Shown: piece after piece, positions 32,615 through 42,867 of the stretch | Numbering within the stretch: position 1 is the first letter of the stretch | Layout: every line of letters starts with the position of its first letter | IMG/VR virus record: IMGVR_UViG_3300035661_000042 | Span: 1 to 64,000 of that record | Length of the DNA: 64,000 nucleotides | Origin: a virus | Reading direction: 5' to 3' (one strand) | Position numbers and translations under genes: made by a program | Notes under the pieces: model-generated | Seen by the model: the letters and a program-made list of their open reading frames with translations, nothing else | What the model was told of the DNA's origin: nothing | Databases searched by the model: none

Positions 32615-34590
32615 TATATTGTTCCTACTATTGTAATAATCAAACCGACTGCGCCTGTGCCAGCACTGGTTATGTTGACAGTGATTCGATCACCATACGC
32701 AAACGTTGTAATATTTGCTGCTAATCCTTGCGTTGAACCAGACGTAATCGTTGTTGTGTGTATCACACTGCCGTTTTTCGATATTGTTGCCACAACGCTG
32801 CCAGAAGAACTTGCTGTCAACAAATCACCACGAATTGTAGTTGATGTAAAGTCACGAGGTGCAACTGCAATCGCTGCGTTAGTCTTAATTGCAACTGCGT
32901 TTGTTGTATCAGAGCACGCCAACGTCAAGTCGTACGGAATTGTGACAATAGCTGGCGGCGGACCACCAACCAAGTATCCAACGTGTACCACATCAGAATA
33001 TCCCGGAGGTGGATTGTTGGTAACATCGGTTACAATAAACGTGTGGTTGAAATAATCAAAAAACACGGTAATGTCGTGCGTATGTGCAAGGATACTGCCG
33101 TTAGATGAAGATGTAATTACCACACTTGGTTGTGATATATCTGCAACGTTGTTTGCTGGATTGGTCGTTTGTATCAACATTTCTGCCTGGGCCATTGTCA
33201 TCAATGCCCAGTGATAGTGAGTGGGATTTGCAGTTGGTGGTACACCAACTTGAAACAAGAATCCTCCACCCTGAATTGTACCTGGCAGCCAATTTGCTCC
33301 ATTATATACCAGCGCGTCGTTGAGAACTGCACCTGCTGTATTGACATCTGTTAGGCTATCTAACGTATACGCTTTTGTGTCAACGTACTGTTTTGTAGCA
33401 GCCCCGAGATTAGTAACGGGGTTTGCACTCAACACCAACGGACCAGTCATCGTATCACCGGCCTTCAATACCTTATTGTTCAGTCGTGGATCGTTGTCGC
33501 CGACAACGATTGGTGCATCTACATCAGCAGCGTTGACAGACAAGCGCGAAATACCGTACGTTGATGCAGTAGCCAATTGTACGCCACCCGCAAGGCCAGG
33601 CTCACCACGATCACCCTTACCACCAAGCCCTTGGTCAAACAAAATGCTGGTAGGAGTAACAACACGTGCAACGGGAACTTGGCTGTTTGGATACACAAAT
33701 GCGTTGGCAACGTGTGGATCAACATTTGTCAATACGCCGGCTTCTGAAATCCACAACTTTGCGCCGACTGTTTGCCAATTCCAGCTTGGATTTGTTACGT
33801 GGCCTTGTACGCAAATTGTGCCAACTTCTTGGCCGTCGAGGTCTTCCATTGCCATTGCAATTGTCGTATTACCCGTATCATTGTAGCCTGCCAAACTGAT
33901 AAGTCCGAATGCACTGAACTTGACAACTTGGAACTTCGCTATCGGCTCATACGCGGTGGCAGTAAGTATGTTTGCTTCAAGTCTGATTACGTTGACAGGC
34001 GAACCATTGACAAAGAACGTATCTTCTGATGTGAAGAATTTTCCATCAGAGCGTCGCACAGGAAGTCCTGTATCTCCAACGATGATTCGACCAGCTGATT
34101 TGTTCGGTGTTGTTAATCCAGCTTGTGTTCCGGCAAATGGACGACCAGCATATCCAGTTCCAAGGGGAGTAAACGTTGAATTGTTTGCTTGTGCAGCAAA
34201 TACACGCAATGCTTCTCGAAAAATTCCAGACGTGTACACATACATTTTTCGTTCAAACGTGTTGAACCAATGTTGGTTTTCCACAGGGGAGGATGGAGGT
34301 GCAGTGGAATAAACAGGCGCCAATGTTGTGAATCCAAATGTGCGGACGCCTGTTTGTAGGTTGATATCCCAGTACAACCAGCAATCAGTGCTTGATGGAA
34401 GCGGACCCCAGGCGTTTGTTACGTTGGAAGACTCTGACAGTAGGTAGTTTTCAGATCCGTATGCAAGTGTAATGTCTGTGCGCCCATTGGCTGTTGTCAG
34501 GGAGACAAATCCACCCGAATACGACAGGAACGATTGCAGTCCGCTGTCAATCGGATATGTGATTACGCCCTGTTGGAAGTCTAAATTCAT
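32614..34590 (-). CDS. Tail-fibre protein, family B (658 aa)
   Basis: The N-terminal domain is the more distant member of the family B head (MNLDFQQGVITYPIDSGLQ; ENYLLSESSNVTNAWGPLP; WLYWDINLQTGVRTFGFTTL). A short collagen-like GxxGxxG stretch (GGKGDRGEPGLAGG near 325-338) is followed by LNNKVLKAGDTMTGPLVLS and ATKQYVDTKAYTLDSLTD, typical trimeric shaft modules. The C-terminal 200 residues are a beta-rich tip with AHTHDITVFFDYFNHTFIVT, carrying His-x-His. First gene of this group after a late promoter. Confidence 0.78.
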   Translation of the reverse strand: MNLDFQQGVITYPIDSGLQSFLSYSGGFVSLTTANGRTDITLAYGSENYLLSESSNVTNAWGPLPSSTDCWLYWDINLQTGVRTFGFTTLAPVYSTAPPSSPVENQHWFNTFERKMYVYTSGIFREALRVFAAQANNSTFTPLGTGYAGRPFAGTQAGLTTPNKSAGRIIVGDTGLPVRRSDGKFFTSEDTFFVNGSPVNVIRLEANILTATAYEPIAKFQVVKFSAFGLISLAGYNDTGNTTIAMAMEDLDGQEVGTICVQGHVTNPSWNWQTVGAKLWISEAGVLTNVDPHVANAFVYPNSQVPVARVVTPTSILFDQGLGGKGDRGEPGLAGGVQLATASTYGISRLSVNAADVDAPIVVGDNDPRLNNKVLKAGDTMTGPLVLSANPVTNLGAATKQYVDTKAYTLDSLTDVNTAGAVLNDALVYNGANWLPGTIQGGGFLFQVGVPPTANPTHYHWALMTMAQAEMLIQTTNPANNVADISQPSVVITSSSNGSILAHTHDITVFFDYFNHTFIVTDVTNNPPPGYSDVVHVGYLVGGPPPAIVTIPYDLTLACSDTTNAVAIKTNAAIAVAPRDFTSTTIRGDLLTASSSGSVVATISKNGSVIHTTTITSGSTQGLAANITTFAYGDRITVNITSAGTGAVGLIITIVGTI

Positions 34591-34615
34591 ACGGGATACC
34601 TCGAAAGTTGTCCCG

Positions 34616-34622
34616 TATTTAT
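34616..34622 (-). promoter_or_regulatory. T4-type late promoter core
   Basis: ATAAATA on the minus strand, 26 bp before the 658-aa fibre start. Confidence 0.7.
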
Positions 34623-34650
34623 CAGTTGCCTACATCACCAGCGATAGCTA

Positions 34651-37600
34651 TCAGATTCTCGATACTATCACAGACTGGAACGTATTTGTCGTTGTAGTAG
34701 CAGCAGTTACGTGTGATAGTCCAAGAATCAGTGCACCAGTGGTGTTGATTGTTGTTGCACCACCAGCGTTCACAACATTACCAGTTGCAGCAGATGTAAT
34801 ACCGGTTGCGCCGTTATTCATCAGGTTACCGTAACAATATACTGATCCTGATGCACCAATTGCACGAACAACGAAGAACAATGTCACAACAAACGGAACT
34901 GTTGTACCAGACGTCGCCGCCGTTGCTGTCAGTGTTGTCAGTGCAGTATCTGCGGTTGTACCAGCAGCACCGAGCCTTGGTGTAAATGTTGTTACGTTGG
35001 CAACCGTCGAAGTACAAGTGCCGTATGCAGTGATACGGAATGTATCACCAACTGCCAATGTATTGGCAGCAATGCTGAATGTTGTTGGTGCAATATATGT
35101 TGCCGTTGTGTTCAACGCAGCTGACGCAGCTGTTGTTGCTTTTGTAGGCAGGGTAAAGCTTGCCGTAACAGCGCCAGTAGCAGCAGACATTGTAATTTGG
35201 TTTGCTGTACCAGCAATAGAAGTAACAACTGACGCCCAAACAGGAGCTGTTGTTGCTCCTTGGGAGGTTAGGGCTTGTCCAGAGGTACCAGCACTACTAT
35301 TAAGTTGCAGTGATCCGTTTGTTGGAATTATGAGGTTAATGACACCCGGGGTGCCTGATCCAGTTCTGGCGCCAGCAGTTAATGTAACACTACCGCCAGC
35401 ACTATTACCCGCACCCGACGCAGAAGTTCCTGTTATTGCAACACTACCGCCAGGGCCACCAATAATGTACGAATCTCCACCCTTAACAGTTACAGTTCCT
35501 GGTAGAGGAGACCCTGTATCAATATTTGGAGCACCACCTGCAATGTTGACCGCACCGCCAGCTCCGCCTGAAGTGCCACCCGTGCCACCAGAGATTGTAA
35601 TTGTGCCGCCAGCTTGCGTTCCGCCGCCGCCCGATCCAGCAGTGGCGGATATACTTCCACCTGTTGTTGTACCACTACCAGAGCCAGCCGTCAGGGAAAC
35701 ACCTCCTGCAAAACTGCCTGATGCGTTAGCACCCGTCAACGATATGCTGCCAGCAGTACCGTTTGTTGGAACTCCACCGTTAATCGCAATATTACCGCCG
35801 CTACCTGATGTACTACCGCCTGGGCCACCAGTAATTGTCAAAGCATTACCGGATGCAGTTGCATTTGCAGCATCGCCAGGAATAACATTGAGGGCTGTTC
35901 CAGTTGTTGTTGTAATGCTGTTTGTTGCTGTTCCTGCAATGATGCTACCTGTTGCTTGTACGGAGCCAGGTGCAATCAACGTAGACGGCAGAGAAACAAC
36001 AACTGCACCTGTTGTTGGAGTGGAAGTTACTTGGTTTGCTGTGCCAGTGACGGAAGACACAGCGCCACCACCACCAACAACAGTATTCGATACAATATAC
36101 CATTGTGTTGCACTGATTGCTGTTACTTCCAACGTACCGTTGGCGATTATGGTGACAGCAACGTTAGCACCGAGTGCATCAATTTGAGCTCCTGATGCCG
36201 GATAAGCCAACAGTGCATTTGCACCGCGATTCGTAACCCGGACAGTTCTACCAGCCAACCCAGCAGGCAATACGACACCTGTACCCGATGCAGTTGTTGT
36301 TACAACTGCATAATCGGTAGTTAGTACTGTGCCGGTGCCTTGTGTCGTACCAGCAGCAGTAATGCTGTTCGTTGCAGACGACTGCAACGATGTAGTGATT
36401 TGTAATGAGCCAGGGGCTACCAACGTTGACGAAAGACCAACAGTAACTGCACCAGTTGCGGCGGAAACTGTTGTTTGATTTGCTGTTGCAACATTCGACG
36501 TAACACCGGTGTTATTGATAGTTAATGTGCCGGCGCCAGCTGTGATGGAGATGCCAGTAGAGACACCTAGCGTAGCTACTGTATAGGTTGTACCATTACC
36601 AACCAATAGCTGGCCGTTGGTTGGGGTTGTTGTTACACCGGTACCGCCGTTACCAACACCAACCGTACCCGAAAGAGCGATGGATGGAGCACCAGCTACG
36701 CCGTCAGCATTAGTAACAGTGATATTTGTGCCTGAGCCAAGTGTGCGCGTAGTCCACGTATCTGCTGCTGTGCGAACAGCTATACCAGTTGTAGCCAACC
36801 CTTCAACTGCTGCCAAGTCGTTTGCAAGCGCAATCGTTGATGTTGCAGCAGGTGTTTGTGCTACACCACTGTTTGTAACTGTAATGCCTGCGCCTGGTTG
36901 TGTCACTGTAACAGATGTGACAGTTCCTGAACCACCAGCAGAAGTATTTGATACAGTATACCACTGTGTTGCACTGATTGCGTTTATTTGTAACGTACCG
37001 TTGACAATCACAGAAATTGCAACGTTTGAACCAAGTGCATCAATTTGAGCACCAGATGCTGGGTATACTAACAGTGCATTTGCACCGCGATTCGTAACCC
37101 GGACAGTTCTACCAGCCAACCCAGCAGGCAATACGACACCTGTACCCGATGCAGTTGTTGTTACAACTGCATAATCGGTAGTTAGTACTGTGCCGGTGCC
37201 TTGTGTCGTACCAGCAGCAGTAATGCTGTTCGTTGCAGACGTCTGCAACGATGTGGTGATTTGTAATGAGCCTGGTGCAATTAACACTGATGCAAGGCCG
37301 ATTGTGACAGCACCGGTTGCACCGGATACTGTCGTCTGGTTTGCTGTTGCGACGTTTGATGTCACACTAACTGCTGGTGATTGCCACGTCGGCGCTGTTG
37401 TAGCACCTGTTGAGGTTAACAGTTGTCCCGACGTACCAGTTGCTGCACCACCGGTTCCAATTGACCACGCTCCGTTTGCAAGAATTCGAAGACGTTCTGT
37501 CAATGACGTCGCGCCCGTGCTTAATACAACATATCCACCACTACCTGATGTTGTCAATCCACCGTTGATAGAGACATTACCACCAGAAGTACCGCCTGTA

Positions 37601-39690
37601 ACCGAACTACCAGCAGTGATAGTTACGTTACCACCACTACCTGATGTTGAACCGTTAGTTGAATTACCACCCAGCAATGAAAGATTTGCGCCAGCAATGC
37701 TATTGCCAGCGCTATTTCCTCCACGAATTGTAACGCCCCCGCCTCTGTATATTGAATCAGCGTGAATAGTTACAACACCCGCATTGCCAGTAGATGACGT
37801 ATCCCCTGACCGTAATGTTAGAGATCCTCCGATATTTGCGCCACCGGCTGTACCACCTGCAATAGTCGTGTTTCCTGCATCACCACCAGAAGTACCGCCA
37901 GCTGTCAGGGTAATATCATTTCCTGTGCCGCTTGATGAAAATCCTGCACTGATTGTCATCGGTGCTGAACTCAATGTTCCAGTTATTCCTGTAAACGTGA
38001 CAGCAGAATTTGCAGTGACCCCGAGTGTAGTTGCATTAGGCAGTGACGAGGATGCAGGTGGGGTTGTCCACGTACCGTTTCCACACCAGAATGTTGTACC
38101 TGATGCAGATGTTCCGCTATTCAGGTTAGTAACTGGTAGATTACCCGACACGTGTGTTGTTAAGTCAACTTTACCCCAGGCAGATACGGTCGTGACACCA
38201 CCAGAAATCAACACGTTACCAGTAGCAACCGACGACAACTTGCCCAATACGTTTGATGCAGTACCTTGTAGTAAGTCACCAACAGCATATGTTGTGATAT
38301 TGGTGCCACCGTTACCAATTTGGAGAGTACCAGTTACATCAGACGTAGAAATGTCAACGTTTGTCCACGTAGTTGTGCCGTTTCCCGCTGCATTGTGGAG
38401 GAATGAGTTTGTTCCACCATTATTCAATGGGAGAGTTAAGTTCCAGTTGGCGCTCGAAGCGCCTGATTGAATTCTTGTGTAATTAACAGTTGATGCGTTT
38501 CTGAATGTAATTTGACCGAGTGCTGTTGAACTTTGACCAAGCTCCAACGAATCCGTTGCAAGAATCGTCAGCTTACCATTCATTGTATCACCGTTGACAG
38601 ACACGCTGTCATATGCAGAAATACGAAGAATCGTTGCTGTTTCAATAACAATAAAGTAAAGGTTACCAGCAATGATACCACCAATAGGAACTGTTGTAAT
38701 TCCCATTGATATTATGATAGCGCCTTGACCAGAAATGTTCATCGTCGGGCTTGTTGCGCTTGAATTGCTGGCAGCCTTAAACACAAACTGTTGTCCAATT
38801 GCTGATGCATACGATGCAATTGCAGGCGACGGAGTAATTGTCAGTGCATTAGCTGTACCACCTGCCGTGCCGCACCATATTAACGGTGAAACACTACCAC
38901 CCGCCGCTGCCCACGTTGGTGTTGCACCTGCACCAGCTGATGACAAAACTTGTCCAGCCGTACCAACACTGCCATTGAGTGTGATTGGTGATGATGCACC
39001 TGACAAAGATAAACCGGCGGCTGCGATTAGTTGACCAGTTCCTGTATTGACAGTTAGGTTTGCACTACCAGCAAGACTTCCACTGCTGTTGAACTGAACT
39101 TGTGTTGTTGAGCCACCAGCCGCCGGCACTGAATTACCATTGAACAAAATAGTAATTGCAATGTTTTTATTGTTACCAAACGTGCCTGAGCCGTCAACGA
39201 ACGTAACGTTGAATGTAAACCATCCTGTATTATCAACTTTTGAAGCTACTGTCCAGCGCTGGAATATAGATGCATCATCCAAATCCTGAATGTACAGCGT
39301 TGATGGAAAGTTTAAGTTATTGAAGTACGTAGTTGCATCGAAGCCACCGCTTGTTAGTGAATCAATATAGATTGCAGTGCTACTTGATAATGTAGCATTA
39401 TTCCATTTCAAATTTCCGGAGCCAGGATCAGTTGCAGCTTGGTTATTAGTTACGCTTTTGTATTTGCCGAGTTGGCTAATACCAGAAGGAAACTGGCTCG
39501 CCCAGACGTTGGAGCTGTTGTATACTTCTAATGAACTTGTGTCAGTATTCCAGCGAATGGATGCAAGGACGGGAGAGCCTGGCCGTTGTGCCGTTGTGCC
39601 AACTGGAAATACAATTGACCCCGTTCCACCAAATGTTACAAATGCTTGGTCGTCAGGGGATATTGTGTCTGTACTGTGGTCAAATTCCAT
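34651..39690 (-). CDS. Very large repetitive tail-fibre protein (1679 aa)
   Basis: The start resembles the 802-aa fibre (MEFDHSTDTISPDDQAFVTF...RPGSPVLASIRWNTDTSSLEVY against MNFNHDTGF...RPANAAGQIRFNTTSSLVEY). Long Gly/Ser/Thr arrays (TGGTSGGNVSINGGLTTSGS; GSGSGTTTGGSISATAGSGG) probably form triple beta-helix shafts. A module of about 280 residues containing LTTDYAVVTTTASGTGVVLP and AGRTVRVTNRGANALL occurs twice, with 172 bp identical at DNA level. The C-terminal 140 residues (FTPRLGAAGTTADTALTTLT) look like a globular head. Host range role inferred. Confidence 0.78.
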   Translation of the reverse strand: MEFDHSTDTISPDDQAFVTFGGTGSIVFPVGTTAQRPGSPVLASIRWNTDTSSLEVYNSSNVWASQFPSGISQLGKYKSVTNNQAATDPGSGNLKWNNATLSSSTAIYIDSLTSGGFDATTYFNNLNFPSTLYIQDLDDASIFQRWTVASKVDNTGWFTFNVTFVDGSGTFGNNKNIAITILFNGNSVPAAGGSTTQVQFNSSGSLAGSANLTVNTGTGQLIAAAGLSLSGASSPITLNGSVGTAGQVLSSAGAGATPTWAAAGGSVSPLIWCGTAGGTANALTITPSPAIASYASAIGQQFVFKAASNSSATSPTMNISGQGAIIISMGITTVPIGGIIAGNLYFIVIETATILRISAYDSVSVNGDTMNGKLTILATDSLELGQSSTALGQITFRNASTVNYTRIQSGASSANWNLTLPLNNGGTNSFLHNAAGNGTTTWTNVDISTSDVTGTLQIGNGGTNITTYAVGDLLQGTASNVLGKLSSVATGNVLISGGVTTVSAWGKVDLTTHVSGNLPVTNLNSGTSASGTTFWCGNGTWTTPPASSSLPNATTLGVTANSAVTFTGITGTLSSAPMTISAGFSSSGTGNDITLTAGGTSGGDAGNTTIAGGTAGGANIGGSLTLRSGDTSSTGNAGVVTIHADSIYRGGGVTIRGGNSAGNSIAGANLSLLGGNSTNGSTSGSGGNVTITAGSSVTGGTSGGNVSINGGLTTSGSGGYVVLSTGATSLTERLRILANGAWSIGTGGAATGTSGQLLTSTGATTAPTWQSPAVSVTSNVATANQTTVSGATGAVTIGLASVLIAPGSLQITTSLQTSATNSITAAGTTQGTGTVLTTDYAVVTTTASGTGVVLPAGLAGRTVRVTNRGANALLVYPASGAQIDALGSNVAISVIVNGTLQINAISATQWYTVSNTSAGGSGTVTSVTVTQPGAGITVTNSGVAQTPAATSTIALANDLAAVEGLATTGIAVRTAADTWTTRTLGSGTNITVTNADGVAGAPSIALSGTVGVGNGGTGVTTTPTNGQLLVGNGTTYTVATLGVSTGISITAGAGTLTINNTGVTSNVATANQTTVSAATGAVTVGLSSTLVAPGSLQITTSLQSSATNSITAAGTTQGTGTVLTTDYAVVTTTASGTGVVLPAGLAGRTVRVTNRGANALLAYPASGAQIDALGANVAVTIIANGTLEVTAISATQWYIVSNTVVGGGGAVSSVTGTANQVTSTPTTGAVVVSLPSTLIAPGSVQATGSIIAGTATNSITTTTGTALNVIPGDAANATASGNALTITGGPGGSTSGSGGNIAINGGVPTNGTAGSISLTGANASGSFAGGVSLTAGSGSGTTTGGSISATAGSGGGGTQAGGTITISGGTGGTSGGAGGAVNIAGGAPNIDTGSPLPGTVTVKGGDSYIIGGPGGSVAITGTSASGAGNSAGGSVTLTAGARTGSGTPGVINLIIPTNGSLQLNSSAGTSGQALTSQGATTAPVWASVVTSIAGTANQITMSAATGAVTASFTLPTKATTAASAALNTTATYIAPTTFSIAANTLAVGDTFRITAYGTCTSTVANVTTFTPRLGAAGTTADTALTTLTATAATSGTTVPFVVTLFFVVRAIGASGSVYCYGNLMNNGATGITSAATGNVVNAGGATTINTTGALILGLSHVTAATTTTNTFQSVIVSRI
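36209..36380. repeat. 172-bp perfect direct repeat, copy 1
   Basis: Identical by eye to 37070-37241, 861 bp (287 codons) away and in the same reading frame of the 1679-aa fibre gene; flanking bases differ. Confidence 0.85.
37070..37241. repeat. 172-bp perfect direct repeat, copy 2
   Basis: Second copy of 36209-36380. The first mismatch after the repeat is A at 36381 against T at 37242. Confidence 0.85.
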
Positions 39691-39702
39691 TATCAGTACT
39701 CA

Positions 39703-42111
39703 TTAGTTCGTGACTTGTGCAGTATCAATTGTTGCAATCCAGCGAATCGTCTTTGCAGCTTCACCAGTTACACGAATTCGCAATGAGCCGTTTGTTGTAT
39801 CAGCGTCAACCACAACGTCCCATGCCGCGTTAGTTTCACCAAGAATTGACTTGACTACTGCGCCGACCAATGTTGTAGAACCAGCTGTTGTATCCTTACG
39901 AATTACACCGTCAAACCTGTAACCAGCGCCACCACCAACCGCATCCGTGCGGCGGGCTGCAACCAACATAGAGAACGTCCACAACGAGTTGTTAGGTATT
40001 ACAACTCGTGTTGCAGAACCATCAAGGAATAGTTCTGTTTGTGTAGCGTTGACCGTAGAATTACGAGCAACAAGCATTAGACGTTGCGCGTCGCCGAGCG
40101 TACCAAATTGACCGTTTGCAAATGCCTTTGCACCGTACAATGATGCAGAAGCACCTGTGCTAACAGCAAATCCGTCAGTCACAGTTGCGGAAGACCCAGA
40201 TCCAAGTGCCACTGTGTTAGTACCTGATGCAACAGGTGCTGTTGGTGTTGATGGGCTTTCGTTGTACAGCTTCAACGCTGTTGCCTGCAAGTCAGCCAGT
40301 ACAAGTTGGCGGAACGTTGGTGCGCCAGTTGAGCCGTTTGGAGCGATGAATACAGTATTTGTCGTCTGCGTAGCCAATGTACCCGTCAGTGTACCGGTGG
40401 TTGTTACTGGTGAACCAGAAACAGTGATAAACGATGGCAGAGACAGGGCGACGGACGTTACCCCAGTATTGGCAATAGAGATTGTGCCGGCACCTGGCGT
40501 TACAGAAATACCTGTACCAGCACTAATTGATGCACGTACTGGTACAGCGCCTGTTGAACCAATCAAAATTTGACCGTCTGTCGCAGCTGCTGTTGAAGAT
40601 ACAAGACCAGCAGCTCCTGAATAGATGAACGAATTTGGAGTCAAGTTATCGACTGTCAACGACGTTGTAACACGAAGTGTACCAGGAGCAATCAACGTCG
40701 AAGACAAACCAATCGTAACAGCGCCAGTTGCGGCAGAAACCGTCGTCTGGTTTGCCGTTGCAACATTTGATGTGACACCAGTGTTGTTGACCTGCAACGT
40801 GCCGGAGCCAGCCGTAATAGAAATACCAGTTCCTGTGCCAAGCGTTGCAACTGTGTAGTTTGTACCGTTACCAACGAGCAATTGACCGTTTGTTGGTGTT
40901 GTTGTTACACCAGTACCGCCAAGCGATACAGCAATAGGAGAGGTGATAGAGAATGTTGTACCAGTCAGTGTCAATCCTGTGCCTGCGCTGTATGTACCAG
41001 CACCAGAGAATTGAACAAAGTTGATTGCTGTTGAGTTGAGTGTACCACCTTGGTCAGATGTACATACCCATCCTGTATCTGCAAACGTTGAACCGCTGGT
41101 TTCCACAAATACGAACGCGTTTGGTACTTCTGTCCACGAATCCATATCTACTGCACGAGTAGGTGCACCTGATGCGTTGACCGTGTAGATACCGTTTTCA
41201 GATGCTGTACCTTGATTCTTGATAAGGATACGATCACCAGTTACCAACGTAATGCCGTCAATCACAGAACCGTTGGCAAATGATGATGCAAGCGTACCGG
41301 ACGCGATTGTCATTGCGCGAACGGATCCCTTTGGATCAAGACCTTGTGCAAGGCTGTCAACGTATGCTTTGGAAGCAGCAGAACCAGCAGTGGTTGGTGT
41401 TGCTGGAAGACCAAGAACTTCACCACCGCCAGAGAACGTCAAGTTCGCAGCGGATGTCATTGAGTCACCAGATACGTTCACATATGTAGAATCAACCAGT
41501 GCTGTAATGTCACCAGCAACAACTGCTGTGTTGTTAATTACACGACCTTTGGTATCGAGTTGAATCTTGACAAACGACGTACCAGTGGCACCCTGTGTAA
41601 CCGTTACAAGGTCGATAGTCGGTGCGCCGGCAACACCGTCGCCGTTCGTGACAGCAATATTTGAACCTGTACCTGTAATCGTGCGGCCAGTATATGTACC
41701 AACAGCTGTGCGGGCAACCATTCCTGTTGTTGCAAGGTTTGATACACCAACCAGTTCAGCGCCAAGCGTTAGTGCAAATGTACCGGTGTTTGTGATCGTC
41801 TGCGTTGTTCCAGCAGATACCAACAATCCAGGGCTGACGGTTGTTACAGTGACTGATGATACAGCGGCACCACCAGTTGCCAGCGTATTCCATCCAGATC
41901 CGTTGTTGTATTCAACAAGGCTTGATGTTGTGTTGAAACGAATTTGACCAGCAGCGTTTGCAGGACGAGCAGCATCTGCACCAAGTGGCAAATACAACGA
42001 ACCCGTACCAGTAATTACCAGCGATTGTGTTCCGCCACCGAGAGGAGGTGCAACAGAAGTATCGATTGTTAATAGGCTATCAATAAAGCCGGTGTCGTGG
42101 TTGAAATTCAT
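39703..42111 (-). CDS. Tail-fibre protein, family C (802 aa)
   Basis: The N-terminus is related to the 1679-aa fibre. The middle contains KAYVDSLAQGLDPKGSVRAM followed by TLVTGDRILIKNQGTASENG, a module widely seen in phage fibres, and copies of the TTVSAATGAVTIGLSSTLIA shaft repeat. The last 190 residues (LYNESPSTPTAP... IRWIATIDTAQVTN) match nearly the whole 215-aa protein encoded upstream, with a YadA-like head (TNTVALGSGSSATVTDGFAV). Confidence 0.78.
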   Translation of the reverse strand: MNFNHDTGFIDSLLTIDTSVAPPLGGGTQSLVITGTGSLYLPLGADAARPANAAGQIRFNTTSSLVEYNNGSGWNTLATGGAAVSSVTVTTVSPGLLVSAGTTQTITNTGTFALTLGAELVGVSNLATTGMVARTAVGTYTGRTITGTGSNIAVTNGDGVAGAPTIDLVTVTQGATGTSFVKIQLDTKGRVINNTAVVAGDITALVDSTYVNVSGDSMTSAANLTFSGGGEVLGLPATPTTAGSAASKAYVDSLAQGLDPKGSVRAMTIASGTLASSFANGSVIDGITLVTGDRILIKNQGTASENGIYTVNASGAPTRAVDMDSWTEVPNAFVFVETSGSTFADTGWVCTSDQGGTLNSTAINFVQFSGAGTYSAGTGLTLTGTTFSITSPIAVSLGGTGVTTTPTNGQLLVGNGTNYTVATLGTGTGISITAGSGTLQVNNTGVTSNVATANQTTVSAATGAVTIGLSSTLIAPGTLRVTTSLTVDNLTPNSFIYSGAAGLVSSTAAATDGQILIGSTGAVPVRASISAGTGISVTPGAGTISIANTGVTSVALSLPSFITVSGSPVTTTGTLTGTLATQTTNTVFIAPNGSTGAPTFRQLVLADLQATALKLYNESPSTPTAPVASGTNTVALGSGSSATVTDGFAVSTGASASLYGAKAFANGQFGTLGDAQRLMLVARNSTVNATQTELFLDGSATRVVIPNNSLWTFSMLVAARRTDAVGGGAGYRFDGVIRKDTTAGSTTLVGAVVKSILGETNAAWDVVVDADTTNGSLRIRVTGEAAKTIRWIATIDTAQVTN

Positions 42112-42122
42112 TATTGTGCCTT

Positions 42123-42770
42123 TTAATTGGTTACTTCAAGCGTATCTATCAAGACCGCCCATCTGATTGTTTTTCCAGCTTGTCCGGTGACTTTGATGGT
42201 TAAACTACCGTTTGTTGTATCTGCGGTTGTATTTATATCCCAGGCCGTATTACTTTCAGCAAGAACGGTTTTAACTGGTGTACCTTGAAATGCAACTGAT
42301 GATGCACCAGCACCACGGTAAATTACACCTTCGACTTTGTATCCAGCGTGCCCGTCACTAACATCCGTACGGTGGCCTGTAATTGTTGCTGTGAACGTCC
42401 ACGTGCTATCATCTGGAATTACCAACCGCTCACCACCAGCTGTCCCGTTCAAATACACTTCTGTGTCTGTGCCGTTAACGGTTACAGTTCGAAGAAGGTA
42501 TTTTCCTACTTGAATGTCACCAGTTGACCCAAATCGGCCATTAGCAAATACCAAAGCGCCTCTGTGACGGGCAAGAGACTGATTACCAAGTGCAATGCTG
42601 TTTGTAGCGCCTGTTTCTGTGGTGGCGCCAGGACCAATAGCTACGGAATTATCACCCTGGGCCGCTGGCGGCGTGGGTGTAACTGGTTTTTCTTTGTATA
42701 GTTCGAGCGTAGTGCCACTGCCACCACTACCGGGTGTCGTTGCACCAGAGTTGGCTACGATTACACTCAT
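42123..42770 (-). CDS. Fibre tip-like protein (215 aa)
   Basis: It is homologous to the C-terminal part of the 802-aa fibre: LYKEKPVTPTPP, SVAIGPGATTETGATNSIAL, FANGRFGSTGDIQ, HRTDVSDGHAGYKVEGVIYR and IRWAVLIDTLEVTN. The NSVAIG/NSIALG repeats resemble YadA-type head repeats. It may be a free-standing tip or an alternative receptor-binding protein. Ribosome-binding site AAGGATCAATAG, with a late promoter upstream. Confidence 0.72.
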   Translation of the reverse strand: MSVIVANSGATTPGSGGSGTTLELYKEKPVTPTPPAAQGDNSVAIGPGATTETGATNSIALGNQSLARHRGALVFANGRFGSTGDIQVGKYLLRTVTVNGTDTEVYLNGTAGGERLVIPDDSTWTFTATITGHRTDVSDGHAGYKVEGVIYRGAGASSVAFQGTPVKTVLAESNTAWDINTTADTTNGSLTIKVTGQAGKTIRWAVLIDTLEVTN

Positions 42771-42793
42771 CTATTGATCCTTCCGTATTGGGA

Positions 42794-42800
42794 TATTTAT
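42794..42800 (-). promoter_or_regulatory. T4-type late promoter core (divergent pair, minus)
   Basis: ATAAATA on the minus strand, 24 bp before the 215-aa gene start; one of two back-to-back late promoters in the 97-bp strand-switch region. Confidence 0.7.
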
Positions 42801-42839
42801 GTACTTTGTATTTGACGGTGTTGTGGGTTTTGGGTTAGC

Positions 42840-42846
42840 ATAAATA
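42840..42846 (+). promoter_or_regulatory. T4-type late promoter core (divergent pair, plus)
   Basis: ATAAATA on the plus strand, 22 bp before the 195-aa gene start. Confidence 0.7.
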
Positions 42847-42867
42847 TCCGAAACACAGTGGACCCCT

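Noticed and set aside
34997-36187. Long open frame (396 aa) on the plus strand inside the 1679-aa fibre gene
   Set aside because: Composition (Val/Pro/Ala-rich without domains) is what results from reading a Gly/Thr/Ala-rich fibre gene on the opposite strand; no ribosome-binding site or promoter. Similar frames at 37190-38470 and 40157-40573 were rejected for the same reason.
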